A stretch of DNA of 64,000 nucleotides from Propionibacteriaceae bacterium AM104-82 (GTDB lineage: Bacteria > Actinomycetota > Actinomycetes > Propionibacteriales > Propionibacteriaceae), in assembly GCA_027658995.1 (NCBI GenBank), contig JAQDQK010000011.1:518-64517 (forward strand), read 5' to 3'. The notes beneath the pieces were generated by a model. That model ran no database searches. It was given only the letters and a program-made list of their open reading frames with translations, and was not told where the DNA came from. Positions within the stretch are counted from its first letter, which is position 1; each line of letters starts with the position of its first letter. Position numbers and translations under genes: made by a program. Shown here piece by piece: positions 1 to 8,795 of this stretch.

Positions 1-2638
1 GACGACCGAGCACCCGATCCCGGGCTACGACTTCACCAAGTCGGCCGACCCCAAGAGCGGCTCGCTCGTCAACCCCGGTGACACGATCACCTACACCCTG
101 ACCGGTACCAACACCGGCGCCACCGCCCTCGACCCGGTCGTCGTCAACGACGACCTGTCGAAGGTGCTCGACAACGCGACCATGACCACCGCCCCGGCAG
201 CGGTCATCATCGACAAGGACGGCGCGGAGACCCCCGCGACCGCCCCCACTGTCGACGGCACCAAGGTTGCGTGGACCGGCAAGCTCGCCATCGGCGAGAA
301 GGTCGTCATCACCTACACGGTGACGATCAACGAGGGCGCCGACAAGGATGCCGTCGTGGTGAACAACCACGCGTCGTCCAGCGCGACGCCCCCGACCGGC
401 CCGCCGATCACGCCCCCTGACGTGACCACCGAGCACCCGGTCCCCGGCTACGACTTCACCAAGACGTCGGATCCGGTCTCGGGTACCACCGTTCAGCCCG
501 GCGGCACCATCACCTACACGCTGACCGGTACCAACACCGGCGCGACGGTGCTCGACCCGGTCGTCATCAACGACGACCTGTCGAAGGTGCTCAACAACGC
601 CGCGATGACGGTCCAGCCCGTTGCCACCATCGAGGGTGCGGACTCCGTTCCGCAGCCGGTGGTCGACGGCACCAAGGTGACGTGGACGGGCAAGCTTGAG
701 GTCGGCCAGAAGGTCGTCATCACCTACACCGTCAAGGTCAATGAGGGCACCGACAAGGGCGCCGTGGTGATCAACAACCACGCATCGTCCGAGGCGACGC
801 CCCCGACTGGCCCGCCGATCACGCCTCCGGACGTGACCACGGAACACCCGGTCCCCGGCTACGACTTCACCAAGACGTCGGACCCCGTGTCCGGCACCGC
901 GGTGAACCCCGGCATGACCATCACCTACACGCTGACCGGCGAGAACACCGGCGCGACCATCCTCGACCCGGTCGTCATCAACGACGACCTGTCGAAGGTG
1001 CTCGACAACGCCGCCCTCACCGTCCAGCCCGTTGCCACCATCGAGGGTGCGGACTCCGTTCCGCAGCCGGTGGTCGACGGCACCAAGGTGACGTGGACGG
1101 GCAAGCTGGAGGTCGGCCAGTTGGTCGTCATCACCTACACGGTGACGCTGAACGACGATGCCAAGGGCGTCGTGGTGAACAACCACGCTTCGTCCGAGGC
1201 GACGCCCCCGGGTGAGCCGCCGATCACGCCTCCGGACGTGACCACGGAGCACCCGACGCCGAACTACGAGTTCACCAAGACCTCCGACCCCGAGTCGGGC
1301 ACCGCGGTGAACCCGGGCGACACGATCACCTACACGGTGACGGGCAACAACACGGGCAAGACCGTGCTCGACCCCGTCGTCATCAACGACGACATGTCGA
1401 AGGTGCTCAACAACGCCAAGCTGACCGTCAACCCGGTCGCCACCATCGAGGGCGTGGACGATGTTCCGCAGCCCACCGTTGAGGGCACCAAGATCTCGTG
1501 GACGGGCAAGCTCGAGGTCGGCCAGAAGGTCGTCATCACTTACACGGTGACGCTGAACGACGACGCCGAGGGCGTCATCGTGAACAACCACGCGTCCTCG
1601 TCGGCGACGCCTCCGGGCCTTCCCCCGATCACGCCTCCCGATGTTGAGGTCTGGCACCCGACCCCGGGTTACACCTTCAACAAGACCGCAGATCCCGTCT
1701 CGGGCTCCACGGTCGTCGCGGGTGACACGATCACCTACACCCTCACCGGCAGCAACTTCGGCGAGACGGTGCTCGACCCGGTCGTCATCAACGACGACCT
1801 GGCCAACGTCACCGCCCACGCCACGCTGCAGGGCGACCCGGTCGCGACCATCGTGACCGCAGACGGCGAGTCCGAGGCTGCCAAGCCGACGCTCGACGGC
1901 ACCAAGCTCACCTGGACGGGCACGCTCCAGAAGGGCGAGCAGGTCGTCATCACCTACAAGGTGAAGGTCAACGAGGGCCAGGAAGGCAAGATCATCAACA
2001 ACCGTGCGTCGTCGACCGCGACGCCGCCGGTTGGCCCGCCGATCACTCCTCCGGAAGTGACGACGGAGCACCCGATCCCGGGCTACACGTTCACCAAGAC
2101 CTCCGACCCCAAGTCGGGCTCGACCGTGAACCGTGGCGAGAAGATCACCTACACCCTGACCGGTACCAACACAGGCGCCACGGTGCTCGACCCGGTCGTG
2201 GTCACCGACGATCTGTCGAAGGTGCTCAACGTCACCACGCTGTCCGGTGCCCCCGTCGCGAAGATCGTCGACGCCGATGGGAACGAGACCGCCGCGGCGG
2301 CCCCGACCCTCACCGGCACGACGATGTCGTGGAAGGGTGTCCTGCAGGTCGGCGAGAAGGTCGTCATCACCTACGCGGTGACGGTCAACTCGGACGCACC
2401 TGCGACGAAGGTGAACAACCACGCCGAGTCGTCGGCCACGCCTCCGGGCGTCCCGACGATCACGCCCCCGCCGGTCGAGACGGAGCACAACGTGCCCCCG
2501 GCGCCGGTGAACCCGCCGAAGCCGCCGCTGCCCAACGTGGGTAGCACGGTCACCGTGGGTCTGCTGGTGGTCGCCTTCGCGGCGCTGCTCGCTGGCGGAA
2601 TCCTCGTGCTGCGCAGCCGTCGCCGGACGCACAGCTGA
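1..2638 (+). CDS. Repetitive cell-surface protein, isopeptide/DUF11-type repeats with C-terminal sorting signal (5' end missing)
   Basis: The reading frame is open from the first bases of the window, so the N-terminus and signal peptide lie outside. The visible 878 or so residues are six tandem units of about 135-140 residues, each opening with a TTEHPxPGYxFTKTSDP-like stretch and containing ITYTLTG, DPVVINDDLSKVL and VVITYTV strings. This resembles the DUF11/fimbrial isopeptide-forming domains of Gram-positive adhesins; the lysine in FTK and asparagine in NNHASS are candidate isopeptide partners (inference). After a proline-rich linker comes LPNVG, a hydrophobic segment and an RSRRR tail, which is the architecture of a sortase substrate, although the usual Thr of LPxTG is Val. 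A sortase gene follows after a hairpin. Role: wall-attached stalk or adhesin; the ligand is unknown. Confidence 0.8.
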   Translation, partial: TTEHPIPGYDFTKSADPKSGSLVNPGDTITYTLTGTNTGATALDPVVVNDDLSKVLDNATMTTAPAAVIIDKDGAETPATAPTVDGTKVAWTGKLAIGEKVVITYTVTINEGADKDAVVVNNHASSSATPPTGPPITPPDVTTEHPVPGYDFTKTSDPVSGTTVQPGGTITYTLTGTNTGATVLDPVVINDDLSKVLNNAAMTVQPVATIEGADSVPQPVVDGTKVTWTGKLEVGQKVVITYTVKVNEGTDKGAVVINNHASSEATPPTGPPITPPDVTTEHPVPGYDFTKTSDPVSGTAVNPGMTITYTLTGENTGATILDPVVINDDLSKVLDNAALTVQPVATIEGADSVPQPVVDGTKVTWTGKLEVGQLVVITYTVTLNDDAKGVVVNNHASSEATPPGEPPITPPDVTTEHPTPNYEFTKTSDPESGTAVNPGDTITYTVTGNNTGKTVLDPVVINDDMSKVLNNAKLTVNPVATIEGVDDVPQPTVEGTKISWTGKLEVGQKVVITYTVTLNDDAEGVIVNNHASSSATPPGLPPITPPDVEVWHPTPGYTFNKTADPVSGSTVVAGDTITYTLTGSNFGETVLDPVVINDDLANVTAHATLQGDPVATIVTADGESEAAKPTLDGTKLTWTGTLQKGEQVVITYKVKVNEGQEGKIINNRASSTATPPVGPPITPPEVTTEHPIPGYTFTKTSDPKSGSTVNRGEKITYTLTGTNTGATVLDPVVVTDDLSKVLNVTTLSGAPVAKIVDADGNETAAAAPTLTGTTMSWKGVLQVGEKVVITYAVTVNSDAPATKVNNHAESSATPPGVPTITPPPVETEHNVPPAPVNPPKPPLPNVGSTVTVGLLVVAFAALLAGGILVLRSRRRTHS
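611..1107 (+). repeat. Near-identical repeat units; 86-bp exact duplication
   Basis: Bases 611-696 and 1022-1107 are identical over 86 bp inside repeat units 2 and 3 of the surface protein gene, while the other units have diverged more. The spacing of 411 bp is one repeat unit. This points to recent unit duplication or gene conversion within the gene. Confidence 0.85.
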
Positions 2639-2673
2639 GGCTGATCGCATGACTCACCACGGTGAGTGAAGTT

Positions 2674-2708
2674 CCGCCCCGGGGTTTGGGAAACCAACCC
2701 CGGGGCGG
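2674..2708 (+). terminator. Hairpin terminator after the surface protein gene
   Basis: Arms CCGCCCCGGGGTT (2674-2686) and AACCCCGGGGCGG (2696-2708) pair perfectly over 13 bp with a 9-base loop, 36 bases after the stop codon. Only a weak pyrimidine tract (TTCCCTTTCCC) follows, as is common in GC-rich actinomycetes. It separates the adhesin from the sortase gene. Confidence 0.75.
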
Positions 2709-2744
2709 TTCCCTTTCCCGGCATGGCTTGGAGGAACACCGCCC

Positions 2745-3458
2745 GTGAGGAACAATGGCGACATGCCAACCACCACCGACCCCGGCACCGCGCGGCCCCG
2801 CGGCCGACGGCGCGGCACCTTCTGGATCGGCATCGTGCTGGTGCTCGGCGCGCTGGGCGTGCTCGGCTACGCCGCGTGGGAGCAGTGGGGCACCAACCTC
2901 GGCTCCTGGCAGGCGCACAAGCGGATCGTCCAGGAGGTCGAGAAGCAGTGGAACGGTGAGGGCAGCGCGACGGGGGAGAACCCCGTCACGATCGGCGAGG
3001 ACGTCGTCGCACTGATCCGCATCCCGCGCTTCGGGGACGACTACATCATCCCGGTCCTTGAGGGCACCACCGACAAGGTGCTCGGCGAGGGCATCGGCCA
3101 CTTCGACGACACCGCCGCCCCCGGACAGGAGGGAAACTTCGCCGTCGCCGGGCACCGGGTCACGCATGGCGAGCCCTTCCGGAACCTGCCGAAGTTGGAG
3201 AAGGGCGACCCGATCATCGTCGAGACCCGCGAGGCGACCTACACCTACAGCCTGCTCAACGGCGGCGACTCGCTCGAGGTGACGAGCCAGGCGGGCTGGG
3301 TCCTCGACCCGCTCCCGAAGAACCCCGACGGCGGCATCGAACCCGCGCAGGTGCCCGGCTCGAAGTTGCTGACGCTGATCGCCTGCGCCGAGGTGTTCCA
3401 CACCGACGACCGGTTGATCGCCTTCGGCGAGTTGGTGGAGACCACGCCCCGCGCCTGA
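2745..3458 (+). CDS. Sortase (class E-like)
   Basis: A 237-residue membrane-anchored transpeptidase that would join sorting-signal proteins to the cell wall outside the membrane. A basic N-terminus is followed by one membrane segment (about residues 25-45), then the sortase fold. The catalytic triad is visible: His137 in AGHRVTHG, Cys214 in LTLIACAEVF and Arg223 in DDRLIAFG. The Cys context is LIAC rather than the common TLxTC. The start is open: GTG at 2745 has GGAGG 9 bases upstream, whereas ATG at 2763 has GAGGAA at a similar distance; the latter would shorten the protein by six residues. It lies directly behind a candidate substrate but is separated from it by a terminator, so the two may be expressed independently. 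Confidence 0.85.
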   Translation: MRNNGDMPTTTDPGTARPRGRRRGTFWIGIVLVLGALGVLGYAAWEQWGTNLGSWQAHKRIVQEVEKQWNGEGSATGENPVTIGEDVVALIRIPRFGDDYIIPVLEGTTDKVLGEGIGHFDDTAAPGQEGNFAVAGHRVTHGEPFRNLPKLEKGDPIIVETREATYTYSLLNGGDSLEVTSQAGWVLDPLPKNPDGGIEPAQVPGSKLLTLIACAEVFHTDDRLIAFGELVETTPRA

Positions 3459-3826
3459 TCGGCCGTTGGTTGAGCCAAGAAGGACGCGTCAGCGGACTTC
3501 TTCGGTCGAAACCGCCTGCGCCCAGCAGCGGGACCCGGGTTGAGCCGACCGTCGGGCGGCGGCTGGGTCTGTGGGCATCGTCCAGGGGCTTCGACCGATG
3601 AGGTCCGCTGCGCGTCCCTCATGGCTCACCCAGCGGTGTCGAGACCTTCTGGGTCAGCAGGGGCGACCCCGACCCGGTCCCTGCCTGTCCTCGCGTCGAA
3701 ACCGACCCCGAACGCGACGGTCCAGCGGGCCGCGGGTGCGCCGGATCGTTCGTGCTTTCGGACGTCCCGACAGGCTGGATGAGCGACAACCGGTCAGGCG
3801 TACGACCGCCGGAGGGCGATCGCGGG
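3459..3826. other. 368-bp intergenic stretch with degenerate repeats, no gene seen
   Basis: No convincing coding frame is present. The stretch carries several diverged copies of short motifs: GGTTGAGCC near 3467 and 3538, TCGAAACC near 3504 and 3694, and GTCCCGACAGGCTGGATGAG at 3764-3783. The last resembles a motif at 7111-7132. They look like the decayed intergenic repeats common in this bacterial family; function unknown. Confidence 0.5.
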
Positions 3827-4423
3827 CTAGATGACGCCGAGGCCGACCAGCCAGACGCGCGTGTCGGCGTCGCTGACCCAGTGGTGGGCCTGCCAGCCGA
3901 GCTCGGCGGCCGCCTCCACGTTGGGCAGGCGATCGTCGACGAAGGCGATCTCGCGGCCCTCCAGGCCGAGCTTCCGCTCGACGTGCCGGTAGATGTCATG
4001 GTCGGGCTTCACGACGCCGAGCGTGCCCGAGATGAACAGGTGATGGACGTCCTCGCGCCACGGGGCGGTGTCCGCCGCGACCTTCATCGCGACCGGAGCG
4101 TTCGACAGGATCGCGACCGTGGTGCCAGCGCCCCGCACGTCGCGCAGCAACTGGCGCGCGGTCGAGCGCAACTCGCTCCAGCAACTCGCGTCGAACTTGG
4201 CCGTCTCGTCGATCAGTTCCTGCGTCGCGTCCACCCCGAGGCGCTCGAGAAGCGGCCCCCAGTAGTCGGCGTCGGAGGAGCCGGCGTCGTAGTCCGGGCG
4301 ACCGTCCCAGTAGTGGGCACGCAGGGCGGACTCCTCGACGCCGAGCCGCGCGGCGTGCCCCGGCAGCAGTGAGGGAGGTGAGGCGAGAACCTCGCCGAGG
4401 TCGAACACGACTGCTTGGATCAT
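3827..4423 (-). CDS. HAD-superfamily hydrolase (YihX-like)
   Basis: A 198-residue soluble phosphatase-type protein of HAD subfamily IA. Motif I is FDLGEV with nucleophile Asp8; the position two residues on, normally Asp, is Gly, as in the YihX/epoxide-hydrolase-N branch. Motif II is probably ILSNAP, motif III the lysine in VKPDHDIY, and motif IV FVDDRLPNVEAA. YihX-type enzymes act on sugar phosphates such as glucose 1-phosphate, but the substrate cannot be read from sequence. It starts at ATG 4423 and is divergent from the permease gene, with about 125 bp between them. Confidence 0.8.
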   Translation of the reverse strand: MIQAVVFDLGEVLASPPSLLPGHAARLGVEESALRAHYWDGRPDYDAGSSDADYWGPLLERLGVDATQELIDETAKFDASCWSELRSTARQLLRDVRGAGTTVAILSNAPVAMKVAADTAPWREDVHHLFISGTLGVVKPDHDIYRHVERKLGLEGREIAFVDDRLPNVEAAAELGWQAHHWVSDADTRVWLVGLGVI

Positions 4424-4548
4424 GTCCCGATCCTAGGCCGTGGGCCTGTCAGGCGTGGGCGGTGCGGCGCCACGCGTCGCCCCGATGCGCAAATCCTTCC
4501 CAGTCCACCCCTGGGGGTCTAGGTTTGTGCCCCAGAAGGGAGCCGACC

Positions 4549-5973
4549 ATGACCGAAAACTCCGCGACCTCCATCGAGGTCAACGGCATCAACGTGATCG
4601 CTGAGGACGAGCGTAAGGGCAAGCCGAGCGACCTGTTCATGCCCTGGTTCGCCGCCAACATCTCCATCCTGGCGATCCCCTACGGCGTGTGGTTCCTCGG
4701 GTTCGGGATCTCGTTCTGGCAGGCGACCATCGCTGGCGTGATCGGCGTCATTGCGTCGTTCCTGCTCGTCGGCTTCTCATCGCTCGCGGGCAAGGTCGGC
4801 TCTGCCCCCACCATGATCCTGTCGCGCGCCGCGTTCGGCGTGCACGGCAACGCGCTTCCCTCGGTGATCGGATACCTGATCCTGGTCGGCTGGGAGATCG
4901 TGCTCGTCACCCTCGCCACGAAGGCGACCAACACCGTCCTCGGCCGGCTCGGCTGGGCGACGGGCAACGTGTCCCTGATCATCTCCTTCCTGATCATCGC
5001 CGCCATCATCGTCGCGGCGGGCATCCTCGGCTTCGACGCGATCATGAAGGTCCAGACGTGGATCACCTGGGCGACCGCGATCCTGACGGTGATCTACATC
5101 GCGCTGACCATCCAGCACATCGACGTGGCCGCCGTCACCGCGATCCCGGCAGGCCCGTTCCAGGCCGTGCTCGGGGCACTGGTGCTCGCGATCACCGGCT
5201 TCGGCCTGTCCTGGGCAAACTCGGCCTCCGACTACTCCCGCTACCTGCCCCGCTCATCCTCGAGCGTCGGCGTGGTCGGCTGGACGACCTTCGGCGCGTC
5301 CGTCGCCCCCATCGTGCTTGTCATCTATGGCCTCTTCCTTGCCGGCTCGGACCCCAAGCTCAGCGAGGCCGTCAACCTCGACCCGATCGGCGCCCTCACC
5401 GAGATCCTTCCGCTGTGGTTCCTGATCCCGTTCGTGATCGTCGCGATCCTCGGCCTCGTCGGCGGCGCGGTGCTCGACATCTACTCCTCGGGCCTGACGC
5501 TGCTCGCCCTCGGCCTCCCCGTCAAGCGCTGGCAGGCGGCAGCGTTGGACGGCGTCCTGATGATCATCGGCACCATCTACGCCGTGTGGGTCGCCACCAA
5601 CTTCATCGGCCCCTTCCAGGGCTTCCTGATCACCCTCGGCGTGCCGCTCGCGGTGTGGGTCGGCATCTTCCTCGCCGACCTGATGCTGCGCCGTCAGGGC
5701 TACCACGACGAGGCGCTGTTCGACTCCCGCGGCATCTACGGCTCCGTCAACCGGGTCTCGGTGATCCTGATGGTGGTCGGCTCGATCATCGGCTGGGGAC
5801 TGGTCACCAACACCATGGCCGACTTCACCAAGTGGCAGGGCTACCTGCTCGGCCCGCTCGGCGGCAAGGAGGGCGCCTGGGCGTACTCGAACCTCGGAGT
5901 GCTCGTCGCGATCCTGATCGGCTTCTTCGGCTACTGGATCCTGTGCGGCGGCCGGGTCCGCCGTCAGCAGTAG
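4549..5973 (+). CDS. NCS1-family purine/cytosine permease
   Basis: A 474-residue membrane transporter with about twelve hydrophobic segments. The NCS1 hallmark ASDYSRYLP lies at residues 226-234, and the N-terminal [11 protein letters not shown] segment also fits the family, whose members import nucleobases or related heterocycles (cytosine, hydantoin, thiamine precursors) by cation symport. The frame is open 60 codons further upstream, but ATG 4549 is preceded by AAGGGAG at a 7-base spacing and is where family similarity begins. The stop is five bases before the next gene, which is probably co-transcribed. The exact substrate is not determined. Confidence 0.85.
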   Translation: MTENSATSIEVNGINVIAEDERKGKPSDLFMPWFAANISILAIPYGVWFLGFGISFWQATIAGVIGVIASFLLVGFSSLAGKVGSAPTMILSRAAFGVHGNALPSVIGYLILVGWEIVLVTLATKATNTVLGRLGWATGNVSLIISFLIIAAIIVAAGILGFDAIMKVQTWITWATAILTVIYIALTIQHIDVAAVTAIPAGPFQAVLGALVLAITGFGLSWANSASDYSRYLPRSSSSVGVVGWTTFGASVAPIVLVIYGLFLAGSDPKLSEAVNLDPIGALTEILPLWFLIPFVIVAILGLVGGAVLDIYSSGLTLLALGLPVKRWQAAALDGVLMIIGTIYAVWVATNFIGPFQGFLITLGVPLAVWVGIFLADLMLRRQGYHDEALFDSRGIYGSVNRVSVILMVVGSIIGWGLVTNTMADFTKWQGYLLGPLGGKEGAWAYSNLGVLVAILIGFFGYWILCGGRVRRQQ

Positions 5974-5977
5974 CGGC

Positions 5978-6322
5978 GTGCTGACGCTGCGCTCGGTCGC
6001 GCTGTTCGTGGCGGCCGCGCTGCTGGAGATCGGCGGCGCATGGCTGGTGTGGCAGGGCATCCGCGAGCACCGCGGCTGGGTCTGGATCGGTGGGGGAGTG
6101 ATCGCGCTCGGCCTCTACGGCGCGGTCGCGACCCTGCAACCGGACGCGAACTTCGGACGCATCCTCGCGGCCTACGGGGGCGTGTTCATCGCGGGATCGC
6201 TGCTGTGGGGCATGGTCGCCGACGGCTTCCGCCCCGACCGCTGGGACGTGATCGGCGCGCTGATCTGCCTGGTCGGCGTCGGGATCATCATGTACGCGCC
6301 CCGCGACGCCGTGGCTGGCTGA
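5978..6322 (+). CDS. YnfA/UPF0060-family small membrane protein
   Basis: A 114-residue protein with four hydrophobic segments. The pattern [17 protein letters not shown] near the start, [13 protein letters not shown] in the middle and [10 protein letters not shown] then GIIMYAPR near the end matches the UPF0060/YnfA family, which is distantly related to small multidrug-resistance proteins and is poorly characterised. GTG at 5978 is only five bases past the permease stop, so translation is probably coupled to it. It converges on the next HAD gene with about 30 bases between the stops. Confidence 0.85.
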   Translation: MLTLRSVALFVAAALLEIGGAWLVWQGIREHRGWVWIGGGVIALGLYGAVATLQPDANFGRILAAYGGVFIAGSLLWGMVADGFRPDRWDVIGALICLVGVGIIMYAPRDAVAG

Positions 6323-6353
6323 TGCCCCGACGCGGGTGGCCGGTCCGGCGCGG

Positions 6354-6998
6354 CTAGGAGGTCTCGACGACCAGGCCGGTCGGGGTGACGGAGACCGTCA
6401 CGGAGGTGAGGTCGGTGACCACTGCTGTCGCGTCGGCGACCGCGTCGGCCGGATGCGAGGTCGCGACCCCGAGCACAGGGCCGCCCGCGGCGAGGCCCGC
6501 GTGGATGCCCGCTGGGGCGTCCTCCACCACGAGGCAGCGCTCGGGGTCGAACCCGAGGCGCTCGGCCGCGAGGAGGTAGCCCTGCGGGTCGGGCTTGCCG
6601 TTGGAGACGTCCTCCGCGGTCACCATGACGGCCGGGATCGGCAGCCCGGCTGCCCTGAGCCTTGCCTGCATCAGCGACCGGTTCCCGGACGTCACGACCG
6701 CCCACCTGCCAAGGGGAAGCGAGGCCAGCAGTTCCCCGGTGGCGGGGAGGGCGATGACGTCGCTGAGGTCGTCCTCCTCGAGCGAGTCGAGGAAGGCCAA
6801 CGAATCGGGGATCCGCTCGGGAGGCAGGAAGTCGGCGATGGTGTCCTCGCTCCTCCTGCCGTGACTGACGCTGAGCACTTCGTCGACGTCCACGTCGTGC
6901 ACGTCGCACCACAACCGCCACGTCCGCTCGACGACGGCGGTCGAGTCGACCAGCGTCCCGTCGATGTCGAAAAGGATGGCATCCACCTCAAACCGCAT
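6354..6998 (-). CDS. HAD-superfamily sugar phosphatase / beta-phosphoglucomutase-like
   Basis: A 214-residue HAD-IA protein. Motif I is LFDIDGTLVDS (Asp11 nucleophile, Asp13 acid/base); motif II is VVTSGN, motif III GKPDPQGYLLAAERLG, and motif IV VVEDAPAGIHAG. An alpha-helical cap of about 60 residues follows motif I. The family removes phosphate from small sugar phosphates or interconverts glucose phosphates; the substrate is not resolvable here. A second, similar gene lies at 54.7-55.3 kb. Starts at ATG 6998. Confidence 0.85.
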   Translation of the reverse strand: MRFEVDAILFDIDGTLVDSTAVVERTWRLWCDVHDVDVDEVLSVSHGRRSEDTIADFLPPERIPDSLAFLDSLEEDDLSDVIALPATGELLASLPLGRWAVVTSGNRSLMQARLRAAGLPIPAVMVTAEDVSNGKPDPQGYLLAAERLGFDPERCLVVEDAPAGIHAGLAAGGPVLGVATSHPADAVADATAVVTDLTSVTVSVTPTGLVVETS

Positions 6999-7110
6999 GA
7001 CCCCATCGTAACGAGGAGGTCCATCCCCGAACGACCTGAGGGGCGCCGGACCGGCCGCGAAGGCTCGACCGCCTGCCCCGGGTAGCTGACGAAGGGGGCG
7101 GGTTCAGACG

Positions 7111-7132
7111 TCTCGACAGGCTCGACGAACGG
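7111..7132. repeat. Intergenic repeat motif, CGACAGGCTCGAC type
   Basis: TCTCGACAGGCTCGACGAAC sits in the 139-bp gap between the HAD gene and mutY. It resembles the diverged copy GTCCCGACAGGCTGGATGAG at 3764-3783. Motifs of this kind recur in intergenic DNA of related actinomycetes; no function can be assigned. Confidence 0.4.
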
Positions 7133-7137
7133 CGTGG

Positions 7138-8010
7138 TCAGCTCGGCAGGCTGAGGCCGGAAGGCGTGGCGACCGCCAACCCGTCCGCGACCAGCGACAC
7201 GACGCAGCGCGCCAACTGATCCCCGTCGGACCGGGCGACCTCGGCGACCGGGACCGGTTCGTGCGACCCGCGCAGGATGCCCATGATGCGACCCCTGCAC
7301 TGCCGGTCAGTGCCCTCCCACGGCTGGGCGACCCGTGCGGGCCCCTGCCACGCCGGACGACCCGCCGCCAGCCAGGCGCACTGCAGGGCGACCGGGCAGG
7401 CGCCGCAGTCGGGGGAGCGGGCCGTGCACACCGTCGCGCCCAACTCCATGGCGGCCGCCGACCAGGCGGCGGCCTCGGCGTCGCCGTCAGGCACCCACTG
7501 CAGCGCCGCCCGGCGCTCGGCTGCGGTCTCGTGGCGCGCCGGGTGTTCGACGCCGTCGGCCACCCGGGCGAGGACCCGGCGGACGTTCACGTCGAGCACC
7601 AACGACCGCCTGCCGAACGCGAAGGCCCGCACCGCCGCGGCGGTGTAGGCGCCCACCCCGGGAAGCGCACGCAGGGCCGACTCATCATCCGGGACCGCGC
7701 CGCCGTGCAGGTCGACGATCTCCGCGGCCGCCGCGCGTAACCGCAGCGCACGGCGCGGATAACCCAGCCGACCCCAGGCCCGCAGCACCTCGTCGACGGG
7801 GGCCTCGGCCAGGTCGCGGGGAGTCGGCCAGCGACGCATCCAGTCGCGCCACGGGCCCTCGACCCGCGCCGCGGGCGTCTGCTGCAGCATGATCTCGCTG
7901 ACCAGCACTCCCCATGGCGTCGTGGCCTCGCCGCGCCACGGCAGCGGCCTCGCGTGCTCCGCGAACCAGGCGACGACCGCCGAGCGGACAGCCTCGACGT
8001 CCCGGGTCAC
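7138..8010 (-). CDS. mutY: A/G-specific adenine glycosylase
   Basis: A 290-residue DNA repair enzyme that removes adenine mispaired with 8-oxoguanine. With GTG 8010 as start, the catalytic Glu39 is in SEIMLQQT, the helix-hairpin-helix is LPGVGAYTA (116-124), the conserved Asp140 is in LVLDVNVRRV, and the iron-sulfur loop C195-X6-C202-X2-C205-X5-C211 is exactly the MutY spacing. The C-terminal part is short, so the NUDIX-like 8-oxoG recognition domain is reduced or absent. The start is supported by a four-base GTGA overlap with the stop of the upstream gene; the frame is open further upstream but that part reads as an antisense shadow. Confidence 0.93.
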   Translation of the reverse strand: MTRDVEAVRSAVVAWFAEHARPLPWRGEATTPWGVLVSEIMLQQTPAARVEGPWRDWMRRWPTPRDLAEAPVDEVLRAWGRLGYPRRALRLRAAAAEIVDLHGGAVPDDESALRALPGVGAYTAAAVRAFAFGRRSLVLDVNVRRVLARVADGVEHPARHETAAERRAALQWVPDGDAEAAAWSAAAMELGATVCTARSPDCGACPVALQCAWLAAGRPAWQGPARVAQPWEGTDRQCRGRIMGILRGSHEPVPVAEVARSDGDQLARCVVSLVADGLAVATPSGLSLPS

Positions 8011-8525
8011 GCCAACGGGTCGAGCAGGTGTCCGACGGCGTCGAACGCCGAGGGCCGCTTCGCCAGGGCGCGACGCAACTCGTCTGCGCCGTTGGGGATG
8101 GCCTCCAGATATCCCTCGACCCACAACTGCGGCAGCCGGCGCGCCGTGTCCGTCTCAAGGTTCGAGTCGACGATGACCTGCAGCGCCGAGGCCGCCTCGT
8201 TGGCGATCTTGCCCTGCAGTTCCTCGTTCGAGATCCGCTTGAGCCCGAAAAGCGTCGACGAGTAGGCGGGGTCGGTCAGGGTGGTCCCGAAGTAGATCCG
8301 CGCCGCGTCGAGCAGTTCCCCGAAGTAAGCCTCCGGGCCCGCCTGGGCGAGCGCGGGGGCGGTGTCGGCGACGAACGCGTCGATCGTCTTCCTGGCGCGC
8401 CTTGCGTCCGAGGCCCGCACGTAGCCGCGGCCCTCGATCACCAGCGAAAGCCAGAACCCCAGGAAGTGGTCGGCCTTGCCTGGCTTGGTGCCGTAGCGGG
8501 CGCGTTCCAGCAGCGGAGAGGTCAT
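8007..8525 (-). CDS. Conserved hypothetical protein, helical, co-transcribed with mutY
   Basis: A 172-residue soluble protein without signal peptide or membrane segment. I do not recognise the family with confidence. The sequence is helix-rich, with KPGKADHFLGFW near the start and LKRISNEELQGKIANE in the middle, a pattern seen in small DUF proteins (possibly DUF6553). It begins at ATG 8525 and overlaps mutY by four bases, so the two are almost certainly on one transcript; this does not by itself imply a repair role. Confidence 0.75.
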   Translation of the reverse strand: MTSPLLERARYGTKPGKADHFLGFWLSLVIEGRGYVRASDARRARKTIDAFVADTAPALAQAGPEAYFGELLDAARIYFGTTLTDPAYSSTLFGLKRISNEELQGKIANEAASALQVIVDSNLETDTARRLPQLWVEGYLEAIPNGADELRRALAKRPSAFDAVGHLLDPLA

Positions 8526-8577
8526 GCACGCAACCTATAGCACCGTGGCGACCGATCGGAACCGGACCGCCGATCCG

Positions 8578-8775
8578 TCAGGGCTGCCCCGCGAGGCCGA
8601 CGGCCAGGCAGGCCGCGCCCGCGGCCGACAACGCCGCCCGCAGCGCGTTCGACCTCCCCCAACGCCGCGAGTAGTCCGACCACGGGATGGAATCCTCGCG
8701 TTCGAGGGCGTTGTTCAGGGGGACGTTCGAGGCGACGCTGACGACGTGACTCGCGAGGGTGAGGGCCGCGCCGGT
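8578..8775 (-). pseudogene. DUF1772 (anthrone-oxygenase-like) C-terminal remnant
   Basis: Read on the minus strand, 66 codons end in a TGA at 8578-8580 and are preceded in frame by another TGA (8776-8778) with no start. The peptide contains SNVPLNNALE, then WSDYSRRWGRSNALRA and a hydrophobic C-terminal segment. This order (VPLN-NAL, W..Y..RW.R.N.LR, final membrane helix) is that of the C-terminal half of DUF1772 membrane proteins. The first half is missing because the stop of the neighbouring SUKH-like gene lies only 20 bases upstream, so this is a 5'-truncated relic. Confidence 0.6.
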
Positions 8776-8795
8776 TCAGGGCGGGAAGCGGCGGC

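Noticed and set aside
1..2638. Regular ~410-bp repeats that could suggest a CRISPR or satellite array
   Set aside because: The units are long, in one open reading frame and encode repeated protein domains; there are no short repeats with unique spacers.
4430..4548. Riboswitch (for example TPP) before the NCS1 permease
   Set aside because: The gap is about 120 bp and shared with a divergent gene; no conserved riboswitch core was found.
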